Shown here: positions 25,358 through 37,126 of the stretch, piece by piece
How positions within the stretch are numbered: the first letter of the stretch is position 1
Layout of the letters: every line of letters begins with the position of its first letter
Assembly (NCBI RefSeq): GCF_000715075.1
Contig: NC_134089.1
Span: 63,036,697 to 63,100,696, forward strand
Reading direction: 5' to 3'
Length of the DNA: 64,000 nucleotides
Source: Nicotiana tabacum
Lineage: Eukaryota; Streptophyta; Magnoliopsida; Solanales; Solanaceae
Position numbers and translations under genes: made by a program
The notes under the pieces: model-generated
What the model was told of the DNA's origin: nothing
Databases searched by the model: none
Seen by the model: the letters and a program-made list of their open reading frames with translations, nothing else

Positions 25358-25374
25358 CCCCAGCAGAGTCGCCA
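25358..25374 (-). other. Primer-binding site of element A
   Basis: The plus-strand reading CCCCAGCAGAGTCGCCA mimics a tRNA 3' end including CCA. It resembles plant tRNA-Arg (CCCCAGTGGAGTCG plus CCA from memory), the primer reported for Ogre elements. It lies three bases inside the 5' LTR edge at 25378 and is identical to element B's PBS. Confidence 0.8.
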
Positions 25375-25377
25375 TGC

Positions 25378-26371
25378 TGTCGCACCCCCTTTTTCCCTCC
25401 CTTTTTTGACGGGAAAGAGGTCCGGATTTTGACATTCATGGGGTGTAATGACTCATTTCCTTTTGGGAATTGGGTATTTTAAGAGTTGCCACCTAACGGG
25501 TTATGGTGCGTTAGTTTACCTAAACCGATGAAATCTGAGTTGGTTTGCATTACCAGAGATTAGGGTAAGGGCTCGAAGTAACCTCGAGGGGAAGGTGTTA
25601 GGCACCCCTATTGGTCCACAATTGTGGGTCCCGACCGAACTTATATTTACAAATTAGTCCATATAAATAGTTGAATCAAATAAGTTGCAAGTAAAGCACG
25701 TAGATAACTCAAGTGGCAAAATGAAGGTTTGAACAAGCTTAAATAGAGAGAGGATTTGGTAAAGAGGGGTCCTAGGTTGTTTATCCTATAAGATCACCCC
25801 ACACAATGTCCGTTAAACACTCCTCAATGAAGAGCTACACATGACATTAATACGTAGTCATCATATCCCATGTCTACCCTTCCCATCCCCTTATTGGTCA
25901 TGCAAAGCGAGTGTTTGGTCACTGATTCCTATTGCGTGCTGCTACCCGTCCCTTCTTAATGGTCCCGAAGGGAGTTAAGACCTCTACCTATAGGTAGTTC
26001 TAGATGTACCCCTAAGATTTAGAAAGGCGAAAACTCTAAAGTGACAGTCAAAACATTTAGGACTTTCACACATAGTGGGAGCAAATAAGAGGCTCATAGT
26101 TTCCTCCTCAAGTAAACATACAAGCAGCACGACTCAAACACAATTAAGGTCTTTATTAATTAATGTCCTAAAGCAGGATATCTAAGTAAATATGCAGAAA
26201 CAAACAAAAACTTATATACCCGGAAGTTATAACCTAGTAGTTGCCTAGGGACTCCCTTTGAAAAGCCTGTTAGAATCAGAAACGCTAAACGATAGAGACG
26301 GCTTCAGGGAAATGCAGTTTTTTTTAAAACACCCTAAGGCTTGCCTATATGCAGTATACTGATGTCTATGT
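25378..26371 (-). repeat. 5' LTR of element A, part next to the PBS
   Basis: Starts TGTCGCACCCCC and aligns with 10201-11180. It is cut at 26371 by element B and resumes at 49116. The rejoined edges read through in the order found in the undisturbed 3' LTR near 11160-11195. Confidence 0.9.
26367..26371. repeat. Target-site duplication of element B, left copy
   Basis: TATGT, repeated exactly at 49111-49115, directly outside the LTR ends TGTCACACC and GTGCTTACA. Confidence 0.95.
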
Positions 26372-29300
26372 TGTCACACCTCCTGTTTCCGGCACCGCGA
26401 GGTGCGTAGGGAGTTTTTTCCAATTAAAGGACAGTCGAAACGGGATTGGTTTAATTATTTCAGAGTCGCCACTTGGGAGATTTAGGGTGTCCCAAGTCAC
26501 CAATTTTAATCCCGAATCGAGGAAAAGAATGACTCTATATTACAGTCTGCGTACCAGAAATCTGGATAAGGAATTCTGTTAACCTGGGAGAAGGTGTTAG
26601 GCATTCCCGAGTTCCGTGGTTCTAGCACGGTCGCTCAACTGTTATATTCGGCTTATTTATCTGATTGTTAATACAATTATGAACCATGTGCAAATTTTAT
26701 CTTTTACCGCTTTATTATTATAATTATTATTTTTTAGGAATGTGAACATCGCTTAAAACATATCTTTGGATTGTGTCACATGAAATGCACCTACAATACG
26801 GAACATATTTTATTTGATGTTTTAGGATTTAGATTTGGGTCGCATGAAATGCGCATCCGAGTTTAAGAAGGTAAAATTAATTAAATCGCGCCTAAAGAGT
26901 CTAACGCGTCATTATCTTTGGGGAAGGAAGTGAAATTCACTAAACAATCCATCCCAAATTCTAAGTAATTTTTTTTAATAATTAAATAAATAAATGAGAT
27001 TGGAGAATCCTATACATTCGTATTATTTACATCTATTTATTTTTAGCGAAATCCTTTAATAATATCCTTTAATGACTACCTTTTTATTATTACTAAGTTT
27101 TTTTATAAATATAAAATCAATATCTACATTCTTGAAAATGACATATTAAATAGAAGAGAAAAACAAATATTAGCAGAAAGTAATAAAATTATAATCATAG
27201 ATACAACATGGAATTATCAAAAAGTAAAAAATAAAAATAAAAATAAAAAAAAACTAATTATCCCATAGTTGGATTAAAATTCAAATTATTAGTAAGACTT
27301 AAGCTTATTGAAACTAATTATTTACAAATACTGAAAATTGAAAGAAATAAAAACAAAAACTTGAGTTCTAAATCATATTTCTAAAAATTTAAACAATTTA
27401 ACATTAACTAACTTTGTTTTAATTCATCATGTCCTAATACTTGTTTGCAAATTAATTCATGTTATAACTGAAATTGACTACATGATTCGGATTAACTTAT
27501 CGTTGACGAAAAACCTTCTGAATAAGGAACTTAGTTAATTTTTGCCAAACTGATTCAATAACGCCATTTTTACGTTATTTCTTCTATTTTTTTATTAAAC
27601 AGTTTTAATTAATAATCAGGCTTAAATATATTTCCTAATAATCTGGTAAAGGCGTTATTTAATATGTCGCTATAATATGCCTAGTTATGCTGATGACAGT
27701 GATTTACAGAATAATAATACATGAATAACCTAAATACAATACAAAAATTAAATTAAACTAAATTAAAATTTAACACTCCATTCTTCATTTCAGCTTACAA
27801 AATGCCAAAATTACAGTTGTGTACCTGATATTGTCAATATAAGAAGAAGAGAGTCAGCAACGTAATACGTAACACAGCAACAGCAACAATAACCAGCAAT
27901 AACCAGTCAACGAAAATCCCAGTGACAGCTTTGAAAAATTCAAAATAAAATCCAGGAATGCCGAAAATAATGGACAGAAACCAAAGGAAATTTCAGATTT
28001 TTGAAAGGCTAGTTAATCTTCAACCCTTAATTTCTACACCTGTATACCAGAATATTTCTCAGGTGTGTACTACTTTCTCTTCTAATTTTCAAATTTTTTT
28101 TCTTTGTATGTTTTTTCTTTTCTTGAGAGTTTCAATGTTTTTTTTTCGGAATAAATGTTCAGCTTTTTTTTTCAATCCCTTTTTTTCTGTCTGTATTTCT
28201 TCTCCTCTCTTGTGTTCAAGACTTCACATATATATATCCCATCCCATAAATCAATTAAAATCAATCCCTTTCTCTACCAAACCCATTATCTTCCCACTCA
28301 TTCCCATTATATTAAAAAAACATATCACACCACCCCATTTCATTTTGTCCCCCATGCTTCTTTTAAAATAATGCAAGATTCCCCTTTAAATTAAATCTTG
28401 TCCCCCCTTTATATTAAATAATAATATCACAAACCACCCCATTTCATTTTGTCCCCCATGCTTCAAATAAACAATTACAAAATGTACAATTCCTAAACTA
28501 CCCCTTCCGACCTTACTGAAATTACCAAACTACCCCTGAACGTATTACAAATTTACCAAACTACCCATCAGCTATAACACATCAATTAATCAAACTTAAC
28601 CAAAATATAGACAATATGATCAATTTCTAACAATGTTCAAACAACAATATGAACATGGATGAACATCATAACAACAATATCACATGAACATGATTTTAAC
28701 AACATTTCAACAACAAATCACATGAACACAAATTGAACAACCAAGAACAACTAAAATTTGATTGAACAATATTTTAGCAACAAACAATCCTATTTTCGGA
28801 TTCAACACCAACAACAAACAAAGTATGAAGATTTCTAAATTCAATCATATTGAACTTAAAATCAACTCTAACAACATTACAACAAACAATTCTTATATTA
28901 AACTTTAAACAAGATTATGAGAACAATTCAAGCAATAATCATAAATGGTAAACAAGAAATCAAACTATACAAAATTCGGATTCAAGATCATCCAAACAAA
29001 GTATGAACATGAATGAATCTATTTTAAGACAACAAACATGACGGATTAAACGATTAAAACAATATATTCCTTTAATACAACTAAATTCTTTAAACAAATA
29101 ACAAGATCGACGAAAAAACAATTATGAATTTAAACTTGAACTTATCAATATTAACAATTTCTAACAATACATAAACACATGAAACAAATTGAAGAAATAG
29201 TTGATTAAATTTCAATTTGAATCTAACAAACATCAAACTAACAAATACATACTTAAACAATAATACAAACATGAAATAAACATGAAAACAACTAATTAAA

Positions 29301-30744
29301 CTTCTATTTTGAAATCTGAAAATTAATTTAACAAACAACATGAACATGAACAAAACCAAAAATCAAATATCTAACCATAGACATGAATAAAACAAACATT
29401 TGCCGATTTTAAATTCGAAAAATATCAAAACAAAATACGGACAAAATAAAACTCAAAAACTACTAACCGGATCGAAAGACGAACAACGACCAAACAAACA
29501 ACGAACTTGACGATGAACTCACGACGTATAGGATCTTCACTTGACGAAAAACCCTCGAACTTTTGCCGGACTTTAACCGGACTGCCTTGCGTCGTCCACA
29601 ACAGTGCAATGGTGAGCAACCAAACGGAAGACTCCTGGGGTCGTCGATGGCAGTACACAGCAGTGAAGGAGACGACGTGAAGCAGCAACAGTCCAAAGCA
29701 GCGAGCAGCAGCAACTGTCGACGACGTCCATGGCGGAATGGATTGCTTCCGATGGCAGCGCGCGAGCTTGGTCGTGACGAGCAGCGGCGATGGGAGCTTC
29801 GAACAGCAACTGACTCATCGAGGCTGTGTTCGTTTGGTTGTTTGGTTGAGACAGAAACAACAACGACATAGACGTCGAGCTCAACGAGCTTGAGCTCGCC
29901 GAGCTTCATCAATGGCGGATAGGGTTGGGGTCGTTTGAATGCGAAGGAGGTTGTGTCATTTGGTGGTGTTTGGACGGTGCTTGGGTGGTGTTCGACGAAG
30001 GGGGGGTGGCTGCTGGGTAGCCATGGCAGCTCACTATTTGGAGAAGGAGAAGAAGAAGAAAAGAAGAAGAAGAAGAATGGGGGGGGGGGCGGATGACTTA
30101 GGTCATTTTTAGGGTTTTTGGGTTTTTTTTTTTTTTTTTTTTGTTTTGTTTTGTGTCTTTGAAATGCAAGATAGGGGTATTGGGTCTTTTGGGTTATGGA
30201 CTGGGTCGACCCAGTTCGAAATGGACTGGGTCGTAGGGAAGATTGGGCCATTTTTTGGGCCTATGGCTTGAAATCGAAGAAGAGGCCCAATTCCGACTTT
30301 CTTTATATTTTCGCTCTCTTTTCTTCTTTTATTTTTCTAAAACTAAATTATAAAAATACTTAAACTATTATTAAGAACTAAATTAAGTTATAAAAGTGCA
30401 AATTAACTCCCAATAACAATTAACGCACAATTAAGTATTAATTAAGCAAAAAATTGTATATTTGGACATTAAATGCTAAAAATGCAAACGATGCCTATTT
30501 TGTAATTTTTGATTTTTGTAAAACAAATTTAATTACTTACAATTGTAGAATTAAATCCTATATGCAAAATGCGACATATTTTTGTATTTTTTTATTAATT
30601 TATCAAATAAACACGCACAAACAAATACAAATAATTATTCAAAATATCACAAAATATCACAAAATTGCACACCAAAGAAAAATCATTTTATTTTTGGATT
30701 TTTTGGGAGTAATTCTCATATAGGGCAAAAATCACGTGCTTACA
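26372..30744 (-). repeat. 3' LTR of element B
   Basis: 4,373 bp, ends TGTCACACCTCC and CACGTGCTTACA. AT-rich except for a GC-rich island at about 29480-30110, which is open in more than one frame on both strands (one minus-strand frame runs 262 codons, 30251-29463). That frame shrinks to 149 codons in the sister LTR because of homopolymer length changes, so it is unlikely to encode a conserved protein. Confidence 0.95.
28228..28237 (-). promoter_or_regulatory. Candidate TATA box in the 3' LTR of B
   Basis: On the minus strand ATATATATAT follows GGGATGGG and precedes GTGAAGTCTTGAACACAAG, a layout expected for U3/R. The copy in the 5' LTR, where it would drive transcription, is at 46594-46603. 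Confidence 0.35.
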
Positions 30745-30763
30745 GCTGCCCCTCTTTGCCCGG
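30745..30763 (-). other. Polypurine tract of element B
   Basis: Minus strand CCGGGCAAAGAGGGGCAGC directly abuts the 3' LTR; one base differs from element A's tract. Confidence 0.8.
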
Positions 30764-30874
30764 ATACACGAAGGGTTTTCGTGCAAAGAAAAAGCGAGCG
30801 ATTTTTGCCCATCCGAGTACTCCGTGTGAAGCATTTTTTGAAAAAGATTTGACCGAACCTTTGCTTCAAAGGTT

Positions 30875-30918
30875 TCCTACATATCCTGGGCTAAACAAGA
30901 ATCAGGTCAATGTAGTTC
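30875..30918 (-). repeat. Covarying inverted-repeat module, copy B1
   Basis: CTACAT (30876-30881) pairs with ATGTAG (30910-30915) around AAGAATCAGGTC. It sits about 110 bp inside the polypurine tract, as copy A1 does in element A. Confidence 0.65.
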
Positions 30919-31300
30919 GGGAAGTTTTTGGTAGCTGGGACTACCGTGGGACTGCGATGTTACTGCTGTTGCATGTTGTTATCACTGCTTACCGATCTCC
31001 TTGTTACACCGTGCTTAAAAGAAAACAAGAAGCTAGGCTAAACTAAAATTTGTTCTTGTTGTCTTGCTTTCTTGTCGGCTTGTGTTTCCTCCGGTGCTTT
31101 TCTTCCGATGTTTTTCTTCCTTTTGACACATGGACTTGAGTTTATGCTGGGACCTCTTGTTGCAACCTTCTGCTTCCCGGTGCTGGGGATTTTATTGTTT
31201 ACTGCTGGGGATTCCTGTTGTAACCTTCCGCCTTCTGGTGGGGTTACTGATTCCAAGCTCTGTAATACAAAACTAAAAAGTTGCTTCAATGCAAAATTAT

Positions 31301-31868
31301 GAAATGTATGCCCGCATTATACTGGTGGACGACCTAGAACTGAAATGTATTCCCGCATTTTACTGGTGGGCAACCTAGAACTGAAATGTATTCCCGCATT
31401 TTACTGGTGGGCGACCTAGAACAGAAAGTATTCCCGCATTTTACTGGTGGGCGACCTAGAACTGAAATGTATTCCTGCATTTTACTGGTGGGTGACCTAG
31501 AACTTAAAAGTATTCCCGCATTATACTGGTGGGCGACCTAGAACATGAAATGAAAACATAAATGCATACCCGCATTATACTGGTGGGCGACCTAGAACTG
31601 AAATGTATTCCCGCATTATACTGGTGGGCGACCTAGAACTGAAATGTATTCCCGCATTATACTGGTGGGCGACCTAGAACTTAAATGTATTCCCGCATTT
31701 TACTGGTGGGCGACCTAGAACTTAAATGTATTCCCGCATTTTACTGGTGGGCGACCTAGAGCATGAAATGAAAACATAAATGCATACCCGCATTATACTG
31801 GTGGGTGACCTAGAACATGAAGTGAAAAGACAGAAATATATTCCCGCATTATACTGGTGGGCGCCTAA
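31301..31868 (-). repeat. 41-bp tandem array in the 3' UTR of element B
   Basis: Thirteen copies centred on TCCCGCATTTTACTGGTGGG and CGACCTAGAAC. Most are 41 bp; a few are longer (about 53 bp) through an added CATGAAATGAAAACATAAA piece, giving a higher-order pattern. It has no sequence in common with element A's 29-bp array although it occupies the same place. Confidence 0.9.
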
Positions 31869-32797
31869 TTGGTAAAGAATAATTTGAATTTGTTTCCTCG
31901 ATTCTCCTAGAAAATTTCCGCTTGTGGCAGAAAATTTTATGCCCCAATTCTGGCGATCTTTCTTATGGCGTATTTTTAAACCATCATCAACACTTTATTT
32001 TCCTGTTCAAATCAAAGAAAATTTAGTTAGTTTTTTTTTTTTTTTTTTTTTTTTGAAAAATGGCGAATGGTCATGTCACTCCTGATGGGGATGACTGTTC
32101 CCTTTCCCTTATTCTTGTTCGGCATTCTCAAAACTTGTTGGGGATGATGTTATTTTCTGGGGATTACATTCTGCTGGGGATGGTTTTTCCATTTATCCCT
32201 TCACCATTTTGTATCTCAAAAATTTCTGGAGGTTATTTTGCCGAAGATGAATTTTCCTTTCTTCTCTTCCCCTTCTGTGTTGTCCGACCACCTCGTAGCT
32301 TGGTCGATATTCGGTCGGAGTACTTTGGGGATCGTCTTGGAACTTGGCTTACAATTTCCTCAACATGTTTTTTTTTTTTTTTTTTTTTTCCGGCTCTTCC
32401 CCGTACTTCCCTTGTCATTTTAGGACAGTATTATTCGGCCTAGCAACCAACGTCTTTTGCCTTATTGCCTTGTCTCTTGCCTGCCCTTTTCACTTTTTAT
32501 GTTGTACCATTTTGGCAACTGGTAGTAAGCTCTGAAAGACCTTCCTTAAAACATAAATTTCTAGAAAAATTCTTTTAAACAACAAAATGAAAAGATAGAA
32601 AAATGAGAAAATCTTTCTGAACAAAAAAAATGAACTTATCTGGGTGATACAACCGATTCCAATGATCATGTTGTGCATTCCGGATTAATCAACCCAGTCT
32701 ATTTGTGTCGATCAAACTTTCTGATGTCTTCACTTGCTGGGGATAAATAGGTGCCCAATTCTTCGCAAAATACGGATCTTTTCCGTCAATCTATCTT

Positions 32798-32996
32798 GTC
32801 GCCTTATAGTGCCCTTCGCGGGGTTTTCACTAACAAGGCTCTCTCATTTCTCACAACTCCCGTCGCCTTATGGTGCCTGTGAAGGTTTTCACCGATAAGA
32901 CTCTCTCATTTTGTATTTCTCAGCTTACGTCGCCTTATGGCGCCTGTGAAGGTTTTCGCCGATAAGACTCTCTCATCTTATTTTCTCAGCTTGGGA
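32798..32996 (-). repeat. Three ~65-bp tandem repeats in the 3' UTR of B
   Basis: Copies begin GTCGCCTTATGGTGCC at 32798, 32862 and 32929 and contain GGTTTTCACCGATAAGACTC. Periods are 64 and 67 bp. The last two are most alike. Confidence 0.8.
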
Positions 32997-33373
32997 TTGG
33001 AGTGTTGCCGATAAGATTTATCTCTGCCGGGAATTCTTTTGGCTAAAAATTCTTTCAATTCATGATCCTCATTCAGTCAGGGACCGATGTTTTATTCTTG
33101 GTTTTCATTTGCCTATCTTAACACCTCTCGGATACTGATCGGGAGGTCTTTTTTGGATATTAATATAGGTTTTAGAAGAAAAGGATATAAAATTCAAAAT
33201 AACTTTGATGGGTAAAGTATTACAACTCTTGGAATCAAACTCTTTTTTTTCTTTTTTTTTTTCAAAATTTAGAAACATAATTTCTGCCCCAGTTTTCTTA
33301 CTTGGGGATTTTTCTTTTGATTTTTTTCTTTTTTTTTTTTATTTTATTACCTTATGACCGAGCCGTGAGGCGC

Positions 33374-33412
33374 CTACGTATCCTCTTTGAGGAATCAGGT
33401 CGAACGTAGTTC
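33374..33412 (-). repeat. Covarying inverted-repeat module, copy B2
   Basis: CTACGT (33374-33379) pairs with ACGTAG (33404-33409); an inner pair TCCTC/GAGGA closes on TTT. It lies about 210 bp after the integrase stop in the element's own direction. Confidence 0.65.
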
Positions 33413-33625
33413 ACTAACTCCTTTGTTTTCTTGCGACCTTCAAAAAGTTTTTTTTTTTTTACATTTTTTCATTAATGATTCCAAGAGAGGGGTATAAAAA
33501 GATAAGTATGGCTCAAAGGGGTAAAGCAAAGGTTAAAAGTGTTTGGATAGAAGAAAGAATTGCCTCCGTCATTTCATTATCCGATAAGCACTAAGTATAA
33601 ACAAACAAATAAACAACAAAAGAAA

Positions 33626-36600
33626 TTACACATAATATCTTTTGACTGCATCAGAATTGATAGCCATGTCGACGCATCTTCCTTCAACATCCGTCAGACG
33701 TAAAGCACCATTGGATAATACTCTGGTCACAATATACGGCCCTTGCCAATTCGGGGCGCACTTGCCTTTTGCCTCAATCTGATGTGGGAGGATCTGTTTC
33801 AATACTTGTTGCCCTACTTCAAATTTTCTGGGGCGCACCTTCTTATTGTATGCTCTTGCCATTATCTTTTGATACAACTGGCCATGACATACTGCTGCCA
33901 ATCTTTTTTCATCCATTAAACTCAGCTGCTCTAGTCGGGTTTTGACCCATTCATCATCGTCAATCCCGGCCTCAGCGATAATTCGAAGGGAAGGAATTTC
34001 AACTTCCGCTGGTATTACTGCTTCGGTTCCGTATACCAACAAATAAGGAGTCGCACCTATTGAAGTACGAACAGTAGTGCGGTATCCTAACAACGCAAAT
34101 GGTAGCTTTTCATGCCATTGTCTGGATCCTTCAATCATTTTCCTCAATATCTTCTTTATATTTTTGTTGGCTGCCTCAACTGCTCCATTCGCCTTGGGCC
34201 GATACGGAGTGGAATTACGGTGTGTAATCTTAAACTGTTCACATACTTCTCTCATCAAGTTGCTGTTAAGATTAGCACCATTGTCCGTGATTATTATATT
34301 TGGGATCCCAAATCTACAAATGATATGGGAATGGACGAAATCCACCACTGCCTTCTTGGTTACAGACTTAAAAGTTTTGGCTTCAACCCACTTAGTGAAA
34401 TAATCGATGGCTACCAGAATGAACCTGTGACCGTTCGAAGCTGCCGGCTCGATAGGCCCAATGACATCCATGCCCCATGCTACAAATGGCCATGGTGCGG
34501 ACATTGTGTGCAATTCCATTGGTGGAGAATGAATCAGATCTCCGTGTATCTGACACTGATGGCATTTTCGTACGAAACTGATACAATCATGCTCCATAGT
34601 GAGCCAATAATATCCCGCTCGCAGAATCTTCTTTGCCAACACATATCCGCTCATATGGGGCCCACAGACTCCAGCATGTACCTCTGTCATCACTATCGTG
34701 GCTTGACCTGCATCAATACATCTCAGCAATCCCAGATCTGGGGTTCTTTTGTACAACATTCCTCCACTGAGGAAAAATCCATTTTCCAGTCGTCGAATGG
34801 CTCTCTTTTGATCTCCGGTTGCCTGCTCCGGGTATATTCCTATCCTGAGGTATTCCTTGATATCATAAAACCATGGCTCGCCATCCATTTCTTCTTCTAT
34901 TATGTTGCAGTAGGCATGCTGATCACGAACCTGAATATACAATGGGTCAACATGGATTTTGTCTGGATGGTGCAACATCGATGCTAAAGTGGCCAAAGCA
35001 TCGGCAACCTCATTGTGAACTCTCGGGATGTGTCTGAACTCCACTGATCGAAATCGCTTGCTCAAATCGTGCAAACATTGTCGGTATGGTATAAGCTTCA
35101 AATCCCGTGTTTCCCATTCACCCTGGATCTGATGTACTAGGAGGTCCGAGTCTCCCAAGACCAAGACGTCCTGAACATCCATGTCTGCAGCCAATCGTAG
35201 GCCCAAAATACATGCCTCATATTCAGCCATGTTGTTAGTACAATAGAAACGTAGCTGAGCTGTAACAGGATAGTGATGTCCTGTTTCTGAAATAAGTACT
35301 GCTCCTACTCCAACTCCTTTCGCATTAGCAGCCCCATCAAAGAAAAGCTTCCACCCTGGCTCCTCATTCAGTTCTAACTCCTCTATATGTATCACTTCTT
35401 CATCTGGAAAATACGTCCTCAAAGGCTCGTATTCTTCATCAATAGGATTCTCAGCCAAGTGATCGGCCAATGCTTGAGCTTTCATGGTCGTCCTCGTCAC
35501 ATAGACAATGTCGAACTCTGTGAGTAATATCTGCCATTTTGCCAATCTTCCTGTGGGCATAGGCTTCTGGAAAATATACTTTAATGGATCCAGACGTGAA
35601 ATAAGGTATGTAGTATGTGACGACAGATAATGCTTAAACTTCTGTGCTACCCAAGTTAGAGCACAACATGTCTTCTCAAGTTGGGTGTACTTATTCTCAT
35701 AGACTGTAAACTTCTTGCTGAGATAATAGATGGCTTGCTCTTTTCTTCCTGTGATGTCGTGTTGACCCAACACGCAACCAAACGAATGATCCAGGACCGT
35801 TAGATAAAGGATTAATGGCCTCCCCGACTCAGGTGGAACCAATACAGGTGGATTAGATAAATAACCTTTGATCTGGTCAAATGCCTCCTGACATTCTGCC
35901 GTCCATTCTATCGCGGCATTTTTCCTCAACAATCGAAAGATGGGTTCACAAGTTGTTGTGAGCTGAGCGATGAATCTGCTGATATAGTTCAACCTTCCCA
36001 ACAGACTCATTACTTCTGTTTTGTTCCTCGGTGGCGGCAATTCCTGGATGGATTTGATCTTTGACGGATCCAACTCAATGCCTCGCCGACTGACGATAAA
36101 TCCTAACAGCTTTCCAGATGGAACACCAAATGCACATTTGGCTGGGTTGAGCTTAATGTCGTACCTTCGAAGTCTTTGGAAAAACTTCCTAAGGTCTGCT
36201 ACGTGGTCTTCCTGACGCTTGGATTTGATGATCACATCATCTACGTACACTTCGATCTCTTTATGTATCATATCATGGAACACAGTAGTCATTGCTCTCA
36301 TGTACGTTGCCCCAGCGTTCTTCAAACCGAATGGCATTACCCGATAACAATAAGTCCCCCATGGCGTAATGAAAGCTGTTTTCTCTGCATCTTCTTCATC
36401 CATCAAAATCTGATGATACCCAGCGTAGCAATCCACAAAGGAGCCGATTTCTTTCCCGGCGCAATTGTCGATCAAGATATGGATATTGGGCAATGGAAAG
36501 TTATCCTTTGGGCTTGCCCTGTTCAGATTACGGTAGTCGACGCATACCCTGATCTTCCCATCTTTCTTTGGTACTGGCACTACATTAGCCAACCAATCAG

Positions 36601-37126
36601 GATATCGAGAGACCCGAATAACCTTTGCTTGCAGCTGCTTGGTTACTTCTTCTTTAATCTTCACACTCATATCTGTTTTGAACTTCCTCAGTTTCTGCTT
36701 GACAGGAAGACAGGCCGGGTCAATGGGCAATTTGTGAACCACTAGCTTGGTGCTTAAACCCGGCATGTCGTCATATGACCATGCAAAAATATCTTTAAAC
36801 TCAATGAGTGCTTTGATTAATTCTTCCCTGATGCCAGGCTCAATGTGGATGCTGATTTTGGTTTCTCGGACATTATCCGCATCCCCTAGATTTACAGCCT
36901 CGGTGTCATTCAGATTAGGCTTGGGTTTCTCTTCAAATTGGCATAGTTCTCGGTTTATTTCCTCGAAGGCTTTATCCTCATCATATTCAGACTCATAATC
37001 GATCTCTTGTATCATTAAATCAGAGTCAGATTGATTTATTAGACTAGGTCGAAGATCAGTCGTGCATGCCATGTCATTAGAACCAGTAAAAAGAGAACTG
37101 TTCAGAAAAAGAAAAGAATAAAACAA
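33626..37126 (-). CDS. pol: Pol of element B: RT, RNaseH, second RNaseH, integrase
   Basis: An open frame of 1,166 codons; the first ten or so lie in the intron, and the true exon begins at 37097. Order: acidic spacer (about 20-140), reverse transcriptase (170-345; Asp232 in FVDCYAGYHQ, YVDD at 294-297), RNaseH (435-560; Asp446, Glu484, Asp513, Asp555), second archaeal-type RNaseH (591-715; Asp597, Glu637, Asp659, Asp709), integrase zinc region (His817, His824, Cys855, Cys858) and catalytic core (Asp887, Asp948, Glu984, D-X60-D-X35-E), ending NSDAVKRYYV with no chromodomain. All catalytic positions are intact. The double RNaseH defines the Tat clade. It would be made as the C-terminal part of a spliced gag-pol polyprotein and act in virus-like particles and the nucleus. 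Confidence 0.95.
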   Translation of the reverse strand: MFYSFLFLNSSLFTGSNDMACTTDLRPSLINQSDSDLMIQEIDYESEYDEDKAFEEINRELCQFEEKPKPNLNDTEAVNLGDADNVRETKISIHIEPGIREELIKALIEFKDIFAWSYDDMPGLSTKLVVHKLPIDPACLPVKQKLRKFKTDMSVKIKEEVTKQLQAKVIRVSRYPDWLANVVPVPKKDGKIRVCVDYRNLNRASPKDNFPLPNIHILIDNCAGKEIGSFVDCYAGYHQILMDEEDAEKTAFITPWGTYCYRVMPFGLKNAGATYMRAMTTVFHDMIHKEIEVYVDDVIIKSKRQEDHVADLRKFFQRLRRYDIKLNPAKCAFGVPSGKLLGFIVSRRGIELDPSKIKSIQELPPPRNKTEVMSLLGRLNYISRFIAQLTTTCEPIFRLLRKNAAIEWTAECQEAFDQIKGYLSNPPVLVPPESGRPLILYLTVLDHSFGCVLGQHDITGRKEQAIYYLSKKFTVYENKYTQLEKTCCALTWVAQKFKHYLSSHTTYLISRLDPLKYIFQKPMPTGRLAKWQILLTEFDIVYVTRTTMKAQALADHLAENPIDEEYEPLRTYFPDEEVIHIEELELNEEPGWKLFFDGAANAKGVGVGAVLISETGHHYPVTAQLRFYCTNNMAEYEACILGLRLAADMDVQDVLVLGDSDLLVHQIQGEWETRDLKLIPYRQCLHDLSKRFRSVEFRHIPRVHNEVADALATLASMLHHPDKIHVDPLYIQVRDQHAYCNIIEEEMDGEPWFYDIKEYLRIGIYPEQATGDQKRAIRRLENGFFLSGGMLYKRTPDLGLLRCIDAGQATIVMTEVHAGVCGPHMSGYVLAKKILRAGYYWLTMEHDCISFVRKCHQCQIHGDLIHSPPMELHTMSAPWPFVAWGMDVIGPIEPAASNGHRFILVAIDYFTKWVEAKTFKSVTKKAVVDFVHSHIICRFGIPNIIITDNGANLNSNLMREVCEQFKITHRNSTPYRPKANGAVEAANKNIKKILRKMIEGSRQWHEKLPFALLGYRTTVRTSIGATPYLLVYGTEAVIPAEVEIPSLRIIAEAGIDDDEWVKTRLEQLSLMDEKRLAAVCHGQLYQKIMARAYNKKVRPRKFEVGQQVLKQILPHQIEAKGKCAPNWQGPYIVTRVLSNGALRLTDVEGRCVDMAINSDAVKRYYV

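Larger units (their letters stand above)
30764..33625 (-). other. 3' untranslated region of element B
   Basis: About 2.9 kb between the integrase stop and the polypurine tract. It holds two copies of the covarying module (30875 and 33374), a 41-bp tandem array, three ~65-bp repeats and long T runs (32027-32054, 32368-32390). The phrase TGCTGGGGATT recurs at 31160-31215 and 32140-32180. No credible ORF. Confidence 0.8.

Noticed and set aside
25358..25374. tRNA gene fragment (CCA-ended)
   Set aside because: Only 17 bases match a tRNA 3' end, placed exactly at the LTR edge in two elements; it is a primer-binding site.
27958..28394. Plus-strand ORFs in LTR B, repeated at 46521-46760
   Set aside because: Phe/Ser/Pro-rich readings of T- and C-rich LTR sequence without similarity; duplicated only because the LTR is.
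29463..30251. 262-codon minus-strand ORF in LTR B
   Set aside because: Low-complexity Pro/Phe/Ser runs from homopolymers, and the frame is shortened to 149 codons in the sister LTR.
31301..31868. Regular array that might look like a CRISPR
   Set aside because: Whole 41-bp units repeat without unique spacers, inside a plant retrotransposon 3' UTR.
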